64,000 nucleotides of DNA. It comes from an uncultured Paracoccaceae bacterium. GTDB taxonomy: Bacteria > Pseudomonadota > Alphaproteobacteria > Rhodobacterales > Rhodobacteraceae. Shown piece by piece: positions 37,943 to 46,830 of this stretch (within the stretch, counting starts at the first letter, position 1; each line of letters opens with the position of its first letter). The stretch covers positions 434,001 to 498,000 of the forward strand of contig CATOSB010000004.1 in the NCBI GenBank assembly GCA_951812305.1, given 5' to 3'. The notes beneath the pieces are model-generated. The model worked only from the letters and a program-made list of their open reading frames with translations. It was not told the DNA's origin and did not search any database. Both the position numbers and the translations under genes were made by a program.

Positions 37943-38375
37943 GGAATTCACTCGTTGGATGTTCGCAACATAGGTGTCCCGGCGCCACATTGAATGGGGG
38001 CATTTGTCCTTGCGGCGCTCTGTCGCAAATGCCTGCAGAAATCTTTTTTCACCAATCTGCGACGGAAACCCGAACCTGCCCCGTTTATCAGATACCAAGC
38101 GCCAAAAACGGCGCCCCGGAAAACCGAGAAACCGAGTAGGAGAAAACATGAAACGCAGTAGTTTGATTGCCGGAACAGCCCTTGTGGCGGTTGCATTATC
38201 TTCCGTAGCCGTCCTTGCCCATGATCGTGGCGACCGCCAGGGTCGCGGCGAAGGCCGGATCGAGACCATGCTGGAACGCTTTGACACAAATGGCGACGGC
38301 GCCATCACGATGGCAGAAATCGAAGCCGCCGGTGTCGAACGTTTCAACACAGCCGACACAAATGGCGACGGACAG

Positions 38376-39722
38376 CTAAGGAGACACGCAACAATAAGTG
38401 AATCGCAAACCTTTGCCGCTGCGACGGTTTGACTCTGGTCCGCGCGATTCCCATGCCGTTCTCAATATGGTAATCGATAATCATGGTAGAGCGAGAACAA
38501 ATTCAGGAGCGATGGGAAGTTTTTGGTTCGAAGCTTGGCGAACGAGGTCGGCGTTTGTTTGCTGCCGCAGAAGCCCGAGCGGCGGGGCGTGGCGGTCTTG
38601 CGGCAGTTGCGGAGATCACTGGCCTCGCACGTTCCACCATCGGGCGAGGCATCAATGATCTTGATACTCCAGGTCCAGGCAATGGCCGCGTGCGCCGCAA
38701 GGGTGGAGGGCGACGCGAGGTCGCCGACCTTGATACGACGCTGGTGTCCGACTTGCAGCGTCTCGCCGAGCCAGCGACGATGGGTGATCCTATACGTCCG
38801 CTTAAATGGGTGTCGAAGAGCCCGGCAAAGCTGGCAGCGGCACTGTGTGCTGCAGGCCATACTATATGTGCCAATACTGTCGCCAGGTTGCTGGAAACAA
38901 AGTTGGAATATTCGCGGCAGGTCAATCGCAAAACGCACGATGGCACCAACCACCCTGATCGCGACGCGCAGTTTGAGCATATTAACGCCAGGGTATTGGA
39001 CGCGCAGGCGGCTGGGCAGCCTGTCATCTCGGTCGACACCAAAAAGAAGGAGTTGATCGGAAACTACCGCAACGATGGCAGCGACTACCGGCCAAAAGGC
39101 GACCCCCGCTGCGTTAACATACATGATTTCCCCGACAAGGAGCTCGGCAAGGTGGTGCCCTACGGTGTCTACGACGTTGGCACCAATACTGGCTGGGTTA
39201 GCGTGGGCGTCACCGCTGACACTGCTTCATTCGCCGTCAACTCTATCCGTACCTGGCAGAAGCGCATGGGCCAGCAGCGCCATCCTGGCATGCGCGAGCT
39301 GACAATAACTGCTGACTGCGGCGGATCGAACGGTGCGCGCGTCCGGTTATGGAAGGTAGAACTGCAGAGGTTTGCTGACGAAACCGACCTTGTCTTGCAC
39401 GTCCATCACTATCCGCCCGGCACATCCAAGTGGAACCTCATCGAGCATCGGATGTTTTGCCACATCACACAGAACTGGCGCGGACGGCCGCTGTCCAGCC
39501 GTATGGCAGTCGTCGAGTTGATCGGGGCGACGACGACGAACGCTGGGCTGAAAGTAGAATGCGCACTTGACGAAAGCATTTACGAGAAGGGTGTTAAGGT
39601 CACCAAAGCTGAAATGGATAGCCTCGTCATCGAAGGGAATGCATTCCACCCAGAATGGAACTACACAATCACACCACGCCGCCGCCACCAAACGTAGCAA
39701 TTATTCTTGCGTGTCTCCTTAG
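38376..39722 (+). mobile_element. ISAzo13-like insertion sequence (about 1.34 kb)
   Basis: Both ends carry the 17-bp perfect inverted repeat GCTAAGGAGACACGCAA (38375-38391 and, inverted, 39707-39723). Exact ends are uncertain by a few bases. CAG flanks on both sides could be a 3-bp duplication, but reading-frame restoration of the host gene needs a net insertion of 1342 bp, which fits an imperfect 5-bp pair CTAAG/CTTAG better. One transposase gene inside. Confidence 0.88.
38483..39697 (+). CDS. ISAzo13-family transposase
   Basis: 404 residues, intact. An N-terminal helix-turn-helix (AAVAEITGLARSTIGRGI near residue 40) is followed by the DDE core: SVDTKKKELIGNY near 172, ITADCGGSNGAR near 275 and the Glu in WNLIEHRMFCHITQNW near 318. 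This pattern fits ISAzo13-type transposases. Confidence 0.85.
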   Translation: MVEREQIQERWEVFGSKLGERGRRLFAAAEARAAGRGGLAAVAEITGLARSTIGRGINDLDTPGPGNGRVRRKGGGRREVADLDTTLVSDLQRLAEPATMGDPIRPLKWVSKSPAKLAAALCAAGHTICANTVARLLETKLEYSRQVNRKTHDGTNHPDRDAQFEHINARVLDAQAAGQPVISVDTKKKELIGNYRNDGSDYRPKGDPRCVNIHDFPDKELGKVVPYGVYDVGTNTGWVSVGVTADTASFAVNSIRTWQKRMGQQRHPGMRELTITADCGGSNGARVRLWKVELQRFADETDLVLHVHHYPPGTSKWNLIEHRMFCHITQNWRGRPLSSRMAVVELIGATTTNAGLKVECALDESIYEKGVKVTKAEMDSLVIEGNAFHPEWNYTITPRRRHQT

Positions 39723-40126
39723 CAGCGAAGAAATGGCCGCCGCTGCGGACCGCGAGATTTCCGAAAGGATGCAGGAACGCATCGCCAAGCGGATAGAGAA
39801 TGCGGATGAAAACGGTGACGGCACGTTGAGCCTTGAAGAGGCGACCGCGATGGGCGGCGACCGGATCGAGCGGATGTTTGAACGCCTCGACGAAGATGAG
39901 GATGGCACCATCACCAAAGCCGAGCTTGAGGCAGCGAAAGGCATGTTCGGGCATGGAAAGCGTGGCAAGCGTGGAGACAGAGGCAGCTCCAACTAACGCG
40001 GCCGCGAAACGAACAGGGCCGCGCGTCTCCAAGAGCGCGACCCTATAAAGGCGGCGCGTCAGTCATCCCCAAGATGATGCGCCGCCAATTGCCGCCGGGA
40101 TGAATACCCGCTAGCCAAAGGACAGT

Positions 40127-40719
40127 ATGGATTTGGCATTCGACGCTGAAATGCAGGCTTCTGACGAGGCATTGCTTACAGCCTTCGGCAACGGTGATGC
40201 CGAAGCCGCGCGCATTTTGGCGGGCCGGGCCGGCTGACGCCGCGCATACTGCCCTTTGTGGCGCGAATGCTGGGGGGCGACAGGGCCGAAGCCGAGGATG
40301 TGACACAGGAAGCGATGCTGAGATTGTGGAAAATGGCGCCCGACTGGCGACAGGGCGAGGCGAAAGTCAGCACCTGGCTGTTTCGTGTGGCGTCGAACCT
40401 TTGCACCGACCGGCTGAGAAAATCGCGGGTGGTGCCAACGGATGAGGTGCCAGAGGTGGCCGACGACGCGCCAAGCGTCGAAGCGCAAATGCAGACCAAG
40501 GCGCGGGTCAGCGCGCTGGAATCGGCGCTGGCGGATTTGCCGGAACGGCAAAGGCAGGCCGTCGTGCTGCGCCACATCGAGGGGTTCTCGAACCCCGAGA
40601 TCGCGGCGGTGATGGAAATTGGGGTGGAGGCGGTTGAAAGTCTGACCGCCAGGGGAAAACGGGCATTGGCGGCGCTGCTTGCGCCCAAACGCGAAGAACT
40701 GGGATTTGAAGATGGCTGA
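40127..40719 (+). pseudogene. ECF-type RNA polymerase sigma factor, frameshifted by a 5-bp duplication
   Basis: The start at 40127 (MDLAFDAEMQASDEALL) runs 36 codons to a TGA at 40235. A tandem GGCCG-GGCCG at 40223-40232 explains it: removing one 5-bp unit gives LAGRLTPRILPFVARMLGG and a full 195-residue sigma factor. Region 2 (EAEDVTQEAMLRLW, STWLFRVASNLCTDRLRK) and region 4 (LPERQRQAVVLRHIEGFSNPEIAAVM) are otherwise intact. Restart inside would lose part of region 2. A sequencing error is possible. It overlaps the next gene by 8 bp. Confidence 0.85.
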
Positions 40720-41080
40720 AAAACGACCACTGCATGATCAAGAGATGGAGGCGCTGTTTGGCGACGCGCAATCCACTGCCCCGACACCATCGGATGAAAT
40801 GATGGCCCGGATCATGGCGGATGCTGCCGCCCATGCGTCCAAACCTGCGGGCTTGCCGGCATCTCGCTCGCGGAACGGCGGTATCATGATGGCGGTTTTG
40901 GCGGCCATAGGCGGCTGGAAACCCGCTGCCGGGTTGGCATTTGCAACAATCGCCGGTGTCATGATCGGCTATGTCGCGCCAGAGGCGCTCGACACGGTGA
41001 CCAGTGGCACGTTCCTGTCGGCTGACAGCGCGGTTGACGACTTTCTGCCGACATTCGATGATCTTCTGAGCGAGGGCTAG
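40712..41080 (+). CDS. Small single-pass membrane protein, possible anti-sigma factor
   Basis: 122 residues. A cytoplasmic N-terminal part (about 60 residues, HDQEMEALFGDAQ) precedes one membrane segment near 68-90 (AGLAFATIAGVMIGYVA) and a short acidic periplasmic tail. No family assigned with confidence. Its overlap with the sigma gene and its position before a periplasmic sensor mimic the CnrY anti-sigma of cnrYXH loci, so I infer an anti-sigma role. Confidence 0.55.
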   Translation: MAEKRPLHDQEMEALFGDAQSTAPTPSDEMMARIMADAAAHASKPAGLPASRSRNGGIMMAVLAAIGGWKPAAGLAFATIAGVMIGYVAPEALDTVTSGTFLSADSAVDDFLPTFDDLLSEG

Positions 41081-41083
41081 ACA

Positions 41084-41566
41084 ATGTCTGACACACCCAC
41101 CCAAGCGCCGAAGCGGCGAATGCCCTGGGGCAAGATCGTTCTGGTGATCTCGCTTGGGTTCAATTTGCTGATCGTGGGGCTGATAGTCGGCGCGAAGGTC
41201 GGCGATGATCGCCGCCCGGACGGTCCGGCGCGTGTTCTTGGCCTTGGACCCTATTTCAGCGCGCTCAGCTCGAGTGACAAGTTTGCCATCGGCAAGGCCG
41301 CGCGACGGGAAACCGGAACTTTGCGTGAAAGCCGCCGCGCGTTGCGTCAGCATACCGAAGCTTTCATTGCGGCGTTGCGGGCTGATCCGTTCGATGCGTC
41401 GGCCATCTCTGCCCTTCTCGAAGAACAGCGCGGCCATATCGGTGGGATACAGATGCAAGGGCAAAAACTGCTGCTGGAGCGCATCGAGGCAATGACCTCT
41501 GACGAGCGCGCCGAATATGCTGATCGCGTGACCGACGCGATGAAACACGGAAGAAAGCGGCGGTAG
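41084..41566 (+). CDS. Periplasmic heavy-metal-sensor family protein (CnrX/CpxP-like)
   Basis: 160 residues. One N-terminal membrane anchor (KIVLVISLGFNLLIVGLIVG) and a periplasmic part of long helices (FSALSSSDKFAIGKAARRET, RQHTEAFIAALRADPFDASA, LLLERIEAMTSDERAEYADRV), the layout of the heavy-metal-resistance/CnrX group. It follows the membrane protein by 3 bp. In CnrYXH systems such a protein senses metal and releases the sigma factor; here the sigma gene is broken. Confidence 0.75.
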   Translation: MSDTPTQAPKRRMPWGKIVLVISLGFNLLIVGLIVGAKVGDDRRPDGPARVLGLGPYFSALSSSDKFAIGKAARRETGTLRESRRALRQHTEAFIAALRADPFDASAISALLEEQRGHIGGIQMQGQKLLLERIEAMTSDERAEYADRVTDAMKHGRKRR

Positions 41567-41602
41567 AACCGGCTGGGGCGTCAAAGTACAAAGTCCGCTT
41601 TT

Positions 41603-41833
41603 GGCCTGGAGCGGACACTCCATTGACTGGATACAGAACGCGCGATTGCCTGACCGTGGGATGGCGATGCAACCTTGCAGTTTGCCCGTTTATCCCAGCC
41701 AAGTCCGTAAGAATTCAAAGGACTGCGCTGCCATCACCAAATCGCCAGCCCGTGGGGACGGGCAGGCAATCGCGCGGCGCCTGCGGCTTGATTCCGCGCG
41801 AAGGGTGCAGGTCGGCAGTGTCCGTTTCAGGCC
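41603..41833. repeat. Intergenic repeat copy D (231 bp, inverted relative to A)
   Basis: This fills the gap between the sensor gene and the methyltransferase gene. Outer ends GGCCTGGAGCGGACA (41603-41617) and GTGTCCGTTTCAGGCC (41818-41833) are inverted repeats. Inner arms at 41639-41657 and 41758-41776 span 138 bp. It shares long stretches with copy A, such as GCGCGGAATCAAGCCGCAGG on the minus strand. Confidence 0.8.
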
Positions 41834-41865
41834 ATACCGCTCAGTTAATGCAAAATTCGAGTCGC

Positions 41866-42879
41866 TTAGGCCCTGCGGCGGCGACGGGTGTTCCGCACAG
41901 GTGCGATTTCGGCGATGCCATCACCGGGGGAGGAGAATGCGCCAAGCACTGCGGTGATTTTCTCAAAACCGGGCGCATCGCCGGGCTCTGTGTTTTCCAA
42001 AGCGGCGCGCATCTTCTCCAGATGCTCCGGCATTGTTCCACAGCAGCCGCCGATGATCCGCGCACCACAGTCGCGCGCGAGAACCGCATATTCGGCCATC
42101 AGCTCTGGCGTGCCGTCGTAATGGATGTGGCCGTCGACGTATTTCGGGATGCCTGCGTTGCCCTTGGCGATCACCGGCAAGTGCGGCGTGGCCTGTTGAA
42201 AGCCCAATACCGTGCGCAGAAGGTCGCTGGCACCGACACCGCAATTGGCCCCGAACGCGATTGGTGGATTTGGCAGGCTTTCAGCCAGTTTCGCAAGTTT
42301 CGGTGCGGTAATGCCCATCATGGTGCGACCGGCGGTGTCGAAACTCATCGTGCCACACCACGGCATATCGGCGCGCGCGATGCCCTCGGCGGCGGCCTTG
42401 AATTCTTCAACGGCGCTGATCGTTTCAACCCACAGGACATCTGCGCCGCCGTCTTTCAGGCCTTCGGCCTGTTCGTGAAATATCTCGACGGCATCATCAT
42501 GTGTCAGCGTCCCCATAGGTGCCATGATTTCGCCGGTTGGGCCCATTGATCCCGCGACGACAACCGGACGACCGGCCTGATCAGCAATTTCGCGACCGAT
42601 TTCTGCGGCAAGGCGCGAATAGTGACCCGCCTTTGATTGCGCATTGTGCAGTTTCAGGCGCGCGGCATTGGAGCCGAAACTGTTGGTGAGGAAAATGTCA
42701 GATCCTGCGTCCACCGCACCTTTGTAAAGCGCGCGGATGTTGTCAGGTTCATCTTCGTTCCATAACTCGGGTGCTTCACCTGCCGCGAGACCCAGATTGA
42801 ACAGGTTCGTGCCCGTCGCGCCGTCGGCGAGAAGCCAGTCGCGGGTTTTGAGTAGTTTGCTCAGAAGGTCCTGGGGCAT
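41866..42879 (-). CDS. Homocysteine (betaine-type) S-methyltransferase family protein
   Basis: 337 residues with the TIM-barrel Hcy-binding domain. The zinc site is built from FGANCGVGASD near residue 214 and IIGGCCGTMPEH near 279; DGATGTNLF near 19 opens the fold. It should transfer a methyl group from betaine, S-methylmethionine or a similar donor to homocysteine to form methionine. Methyl donor not determinable. The C-terminus is Arg-rich (RNTRRRRRA). Confidence 0.9.
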   Translation of the reverse strand: MPQDLLSKLLKTRDWLLADGATGTNLFNLGLAAGEAPELWNEDEPDNIRALYKGAVDAGSDIFLTNSFGSNAARLKLHNAQSKAGHYSRLAAEIGREIADQAGRPVVVAGSMGPTGEIMAPMGTLTHDDAVEIFHEQAEGLKDGGADVLWVETISAVEEFKAAAEGIARADMPWCGTMSFDTAGRTMMGITAPKLAKLAESLPNPPIAFGANCGVGASDLLRTVLGFQQATPHLPVIAKGNAGIPKYVDGHIHYDGTPELMAEYAVLARDCGARIIGGCCGTMPEHLEKMRAALENTEPGDAPGFEKITAVLGAFSSPGDGIAEIAPVRNTRRRRRA

Positions 42880-42900
42880 TTTTTGCGCTCACGCCAAAAG

Positions 42901-42918
42901 GGTGCTTTTTACAGCACC
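42901..42918 (-). terminator. Weak terminator-like hairpin after the mprF remnant
   Basis: GGTGCT and AGCACC pair with a 6-nt loop; on the minus strand CTTTT follows. It lies between the mprF stop and the methyltransferase start. Short stem, so tentative. Confidence 0.35.
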
Positions 42919-42981
42919 GGTCAATGCGACATCTGTCAGGAAGCGCAATAACAATCAAATTCATAAAAGAGATAATGATTA

Positions 42982-44230
42982 TTAGTTTGGCTCACTTTCA
43001 GTGCGGGGGCGCGTGATGCGGTCGATCAGATCGACGCCTGCAAGAGTCAGCCCCAGCCAAGACGGTGCAGCCAGATAAAGCGGAACCCAGCGTGGTGCGA
43101 AGCTGTTCTTAAAACGTACCAGTCCATCGGACGCCGTGTGCTTGGAAAACACGTGACTAAGAGCGCGCGGCAAGCATGTCGGTTGCGCAAAATCGGGAAC
43201 GGCGGCGAGCGAGACGGTCACGACTTTCTCGCGCTTTGCCGACATAATCGCCGCATGGATCAACAGATGCATGGTGCCGGGAGGTGCATTTTGGGCATGG
43301 CACATCAGATCAAGTGTCCATTCCCGCCAGGATTCGTGGAATGAAACGAAACCGACGAGTTTCTGTTCATGCCAGGCAAGGAAAACGCGTTGCGCGCCGA
43401 CATATTGAGGTGAATACCGGCCTATTGAAAACCCGCGTGTGCGTTTTCGCGAACTGGTCCAACTGTCGGCAAGCGACTGCATCTCAACAATCGGAAGGGC
43501 GTCTGGATTCTCGACAATTCTGACGCCGGCATCCTGGGCCTTTCGCAGGTTTCGGCGCAGTTGCCGAAAGGATTTGCCTTCCAGATCAAAGTTTGCGGGC
43601 GAGATCACTGCCTCTTTGGCGCTGCGATAGATGCGCCAGCCGTTTTTGCGCGCGTGAACTGCCGTGCGCGGGCTGCATTTGTACAAACAGGGTGTGCGAA
43701 AACTGTGAACTGCACGATCTGTTAGCGAGTTGATTGCTGTAGAGGGGCAACCGGCAATGCCAAGCGGATCAGCATACATAATCAGGCTTTGTCCGGTTTC
43801 TGCCGCCAGTGCCACCGGGCGCTCGTTTCGGTCAAAGAGCAAGTCAAACTCTCCTTGTCGCATCAACCCGGATTCAGCGCGCGAGGCTGTGTAGCTGATC
43901 GCAGTCGTCGCGACGGGGTGACCCGGTGATGTCTCAGCAGGCCGCAAGCTGGCGCGGCACTTGGGCTCGTTGTCCCGTGGCTGGAAAATTGAAGGCCCGA
44001 TCGCGAGAACAACCAGCGCAAACATTGCTGGCAGCGCGAAATAGACAAGGCGATAGGCAAGAATTGCGGCCAACAGCTCTGCCTCCGCGACGTAAGGAAA
44101 GCACAGCAGCAGCAAATATTCGAACGGCCCGACCCCACCGGGCGTCGTACCGAGCAACCCCGCGCCAAGTGCCAGCAGAAACACTGTATAAAACAGCGCC
44201 GGATCCGGCAAGCTGGTAGACGGGATGAGG
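42982..44230 (-). pseudogene. mprF: C-terminal half of a phosphatidylglycerol aminoacyltransferase (MprF-like), 5' end lost
   Basis: About 416 codons remain. They start inside the flippase membrane domain (GLLGTTPGGVGPFEYLLLL, a motif normally deep in the protein) and continue with the full cytosolic transferase domain (FDRNERPVALAAETG, FRQLRRNLRKAQDAGVRI, a GNAT-like fold). The upstream half, probably over 250 codons, is replaced by an IS4-family element. A GTG formed at the junction (44238) could start translation but lacks the native N-terminus. MprF adds Lys or Ala to phosphatidylglycerol to reduce membrane charge. Confidence 0.82.
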
Positions 44231-45420
44231 CTTACCACCCTTCAAAATTTCCGGATCTGATTTGACGTTTGTCTGATCTGTGTGATTCAAGGAGTCTCCA
44301 CTGCTGATATTGGAGGCTGGTTTGTTGGGAAATGTTTGTTTTTCAGAGCTTTATTCGAAGGTTGAGGCGGATTTTCAGGACCGCTTGCTCGGGTATCACA
44401 AGTCGCGCCGGGAGGGATTGTGCATCATAGCAAGCGTGATTTTGAACACGCGCAGCGTCAATCTGATGGAAAATGCGGCTGCTCTGCCCCGCGATATCGG
44501 CTCTGTGGACCACCGCTATCAATACATTTCGCGGGTTCTGGGCAATCCTCACATCGATACTGATGAGATCATGCAGGCCTATGTTGGTGAAATTTTCCGC
44601 CGCCAGTGTGAGGCCGGAGAAACGATTGTGGTGGCCCTTGATCAAAGCAAGCTCAACGAAGGGCATGAGGTTTTGATGTTATCGGTGCGGATGCGGGATC
44701 GGGCCCTCCCGGTCGCCTGGCGTGTACGCCAGACCAAAGGGCCGATTGGATGGCGCGTGCAACATGAGCTTTTGGAAGCAGTCCGCCCATGGCTCCCGGC
44801 GGATGCGCGTGTGTTGCTGGCGGGAGATCGGTTTTATGGAACCGCCCGATTGGTCGCATGGTGCCAGGAGGCTGGATGGGACTACCGGCTGCGCATGAAG
44901 GGAAATATCACACTGCAACATCAGGGTGGCGAGATGATGACGCGCGAAATTGCCCAACTGATGCCCGAAGGGCTTGTAAACGCTGAGCTTTACGGAACGG
45001 GCGTCTTTAGCAACATTGGAGTGCTTCACGAGGAGGGGCACAAAGAGCCTTGGATTATTGCCATGAATGCAGCACCGTCCGAGTACAAGGTGCTCGATTA
45101 TGGAATGCGTTGGGGAATTGAAGCCATGTTCTCCGACTTCAAAACCCGGGGCTTTGAAATTACTCAAAGCCAGATCAAAAAGCCGGATCGATTGGCCCGC
45201 CTCATTTTGGTGCTGGCAATCGCCATGTACTGGGCTGTTTCAACCGGAGCAAACGAAGAGCACCACGTCGCAATACGCGGCGAAAAAAGGGGATTCGAAA
45301 AGCCCGAAGGTCCTTATGCTCTCTCTTCAAGACAGGCCTTCGTGCTATCCGACGATGCCTCGCAGGTTATGCCAAAATCCCCAAGCTCTGGGATGTCTGG
45401 CTAAATTGAAGGGTGGTAAG
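44231..45420 (+). mobile_element. IS4-family insertion sequence (1190 bp)
   Basis: Perfect 15-bp terminal inverted repeats CTTACCACCCTTCAA (44231-44245) and its complement (45406-45420). No direct repeat flanks it: the left side is GGGATGAGG, the right AACAATATA. The left flank belongs to mprF on the minus strand and the right flank to another gene on the plus strand, both missing their 5' halves. This fits a deletion or recombination at the element, not simple insertion. Confidence 0.88.
44310..45404 (+). CDS. IS4-family transposase
   Basis: About 364 residues with the DDE residues in VVALDQSKLN near 108, LLAGDRFYGT near 168 and the IS4 signature Y-x2-R-x3-E-x6-K in YGMRWGIEAMFSDFK near 268. 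The core is intact. The start is uncertain: the frame opens at a TTG (44310), and an AAGGAG lies 15-20 bp upstream. Confidence 0.88.
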   Translation: MEAGLLGNVCFSELYSKVEADFQDRLLGYHKSRREGLCIIASVILNTRSVNLMENAAALPRDIGSVDHRYQYISRVLGNPHIDTDEIMQAYVGEIFRRQCEAGETIVVALDQSKLNEGHEVLMLSVRMRDRALPVAWRVRQTKGPIGWRVQHELLEAVRPWLPADARVLLAGDRFYGTARLVAWCQEAGWDYRLRMKGNITLQHQGGEMMTREIAQLMPEGLVNAELYGTGVFSNIGVLHEEGHKEPWIIAMNAAPSEYKVLDYGMRWGIEAMFSDFKTRGFEITQSQIKKPDRLARLILVLAIAMYWAVSTGANEEHHVAIRGEKRGFEKPEGPYALSSRQAFVLSDDASQVMPKSPSSGMSG

Positions 45421-45563
45421 AACAATATACAGAATTTTTTGACTCCGAACCGGGACGGCAGGTAAACAGTGCGATTTTCGCGGCCTTTGACGAGATGTTT
45501 GTGGCGATCAGTTTTGCGTTGGGGGCGGCCGCGTCGCAGTTTCTGGTGGGCGAAGATATCTAA
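45421..45563 (+). pseudogene. 3' remnant of a DUF2059-like protein gene
   Basis: Directly after the IS4 element a plus-strand frame reads YTEFFDSEPGRQVNSAIFAA then FDEMFVAISFALG and ends LVGEDI-TAA at 45561-45563. This resembles the C-terminus of DUF2059 proteins of Rhodobacteraceae as I recall them. The upstream coding part is missing. The frame is closed by the IS stop codon just before it, so the fragment has no start of its own. Confidence 0.6.
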
Positions 45564-45641
45564 GCTCCACGCGGCTATTCCGGTCGGAATAAATCAGGAT
45601 TTGCCGGTGCCCGCGCAAACAGATTTTCGACCAGATTTCCC

Positions 45642-45670
45642 TTGACTTGCACCACACTTGCCCTGATAAG
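45642..45670 (+). promoter_or_regulatory. Sigma70-type promoter of rplU-rpmA
   Basis: TTGACT (45642-45647) and GATAAG (45665-45670) are separated by exactly 17 bp, 111 bp upstream of the rplU ATG. The -35 is near consensus. Confidence 0.65.
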
Positions 45671-45781
45671 CGCGCCTCTAGTTCAATCACGCCTAATGGG
45701 CGCGCAGTTTGCGGCGGGTCTTGAACCCCGGGAACGCCTCGAAAGAGGGGCCAAAGGACGCGGAAGACAAAGGAAAAGCAG
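45670..45781 (+). promoter_or_regulatory. Structured rplU leader
   Basis: The untranslated leader has a GCGCGCC/GGCGCGC stem (45670-45676 with 45699-45705) and a GNRA-type hairpin CCTC-GAAA-GAGG nearer the start codon. Ribosomal protein leaders often mediate autoregulation; this is inference. Confidence 0.35.
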
Positions 45782-46465
45782 ATGTTTGCGGTCCTCAAGA
45801 CCGGTGGCAAGCAGTACAAAGTTTCCAGCGGAGATATCCTTCGCGTTGAGAAACTTGCAGCCGCAGCCGGTGACAAAGTTCAGTTCAACGATGTTCTGAT
45901 GGTGGGCGACAAAGTTGGTACGCCGTTGGTCGATGGGGCCGGTGTTCAGGCCGAGGTCATTGACCAGATCAAGGGCGACAAGGTCATCCATTTCGTCAAG
46001 CGCCGCCGTAAGCATGGGTCTAAGCGCACAAAAGGACATCGTCAGCAACTGACGCTGGTTCGAGTGACGGATATCCTTGAGAAGGGCGCGGACAAGTCGG
46101 GCGTTCTGGCCGCTGTTGGCGCGGGTTCGGTTTCGGCGAGCGCACTTGCCGCCGCGACGGCCAAGCCGAAGAAGGCCGCCAAGGCAGAGAAACCTGCGAA
46201 AACCGAAAAGCCAGCCAAGGCCGAAAAGCCTGCAAAAGCTGAGAAGCCCGCCAAGGCCGCCGCGTCCGCAGACGACTTGAAGGAACTTTCAGGCGTCGGT
46301 CCCGCACTGGAGAAGAAGCTGCACGCCGCTGGCGTGACAACCTTCGCCCAGATCGCGGCGTGGAAGAAGAAAGACATCGAAGAGTTCGATGAAAAACTGT
46401 CGTTCAAAGGCCGGATCGAACGTGAAGGCTGGGTCGAACAAGCCAAGAAATTGGCTAAGGGCTAA
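45782..46465 (+). CDS. rplU: 50S ribosomal protein L21 with C-terminal extension
   Basis: 227 residues, about twice the usual 103. Residues 1-103 are a normal L21 ([39 protein letters not shown]). A Lys/Ala/Glu/Pro linker (about 125-165, repeated [13 protein letters not shown]) leads to a helix-hairpin-helix domain ([20 protein letters not shown] and [18 protein letters not shown]). Such extensions are seen in alphaproteobacterial L21. rpmA follows by 11 bp. Confidence 0.96.
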   Translation: MFAVLKTGGKQYKVSSGDILRVEKLAAAAGDKVQFNDVLMVGDKVGTPLVDGAGVQAEVIDQIKGDKVIHFVKRRRKHGSKRTKGHRQQLTLVRVTDILEKGADKSGVLAAVGAGSVSASALAAATAKPKKAAKAEKPAKTEKPAKAEKPAKAEKPAKAAASADDLKELSGVGPALEKKLHAAGVTTFAQIAAWKKKDIEEFDEKLSFKGRIEREGWVEQAKKLAKG

Positions 46466-46476
46466 GGAGAGACAAG

Positions 46477-46746
46477 ATGGCACATAAAAAAGCAGGTGGT
46501 TCCAGCCGCAATGGCCGCGACTCCGCAGGTCGCCGCCTTGGCGTGAAATTGTTTGGTGGCCAATCCGCCATTCCCGGCAACATCATCGTGCGTCAGCGCG
46601 GCACCAAATGGTGGCCGGGCGAAGGCGTGGGTATGGGCAAAGACCACACGATTTTTGCGACCGCCGAAGGCAATGTGAAATTTCACAAAGGCCTCAAAGG
46701 CCGTACATATATTTCGGTGATGCCAGCCCAGGAGGCCGCCGAGTAA
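46477..46746 (+). CDS. rpmA: 50S ribosomal protein L27
   Basis: 89 residues. [20 protein letters not shown] is the conserved N-terminus that reaches the peptidyl-transferase centre, followed by GVKLFGGQ and [20 protein letters not shown]. Cotranscribed with rplU. Confidence 0.98.
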   Translation: MAHKKAGGSSRNGRDSAGRRLGVKLFGGQSAIPGNIIVRQRGTKWWPGEGVGMGKDHTIFATAEGNVKFHKGLKGRTYISVMPAQEAAE

Positions 46747-46774
46747 GCCGACAACCTTACCATTGAAGAATTCA

Positions 46775-46807
46775 AAAGGGGGATCGGTGAAAAACCGGTC
46801 CCCCTTT
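46775..46807 (+). terminator. Terminator after rpmA
   Basis: AAAGGGGGA-TCGGT pairs with ACCGG-TCCCCCTTT around a GAAAA loop, then TCTCG. It separates rplU-rpmA from the acetyltransferase run. Confidence 0.8.
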
Positions 46808-46830
46808 CTCGTTTCAGGAGGGCGAAGAGT

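Larger units (their letters stand above)
38148..39996 (+). pseudogene. Exported EF-hand protein gene interrupted by an ISAzo13-like element
   Basis: The 5' part (38148-38377) has TAGGAG before its ATG and encodes a signal peptide (MKRSSLIAGTALVAVALSS…) and a first Ca2+ loop DTNGDGAITMAE. It breaks in the second loop after DTNGDGQ. The 3' part (39720-39996) resumes with L-SSEE and carries loops DENGDGTLSLEE and DEDEDGTITKAE. Joining 38377 to 39720 restores the frame and a 168-residue protein with four EF hands. Only the insertion breaks it. It precedes the ECF sigma locus. Confidence 0.9.

Noticed and set aside
37943..38359. N-terminal extension of the DUF983 frame upstream of 37942
   Set aside because: It runs antisense through the EF-hand signal peptide region and has no family similarity. 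The ATG at 37942 gives the normal length.
38373..39725. 3-bp CAG target duplication for the ISAzo13-like element
   Set aside because: Left open, not adopted: removing the element plus one CAG would leave the EF-hand gene out of frame, whereas a net 1342-bp insertion restores it.
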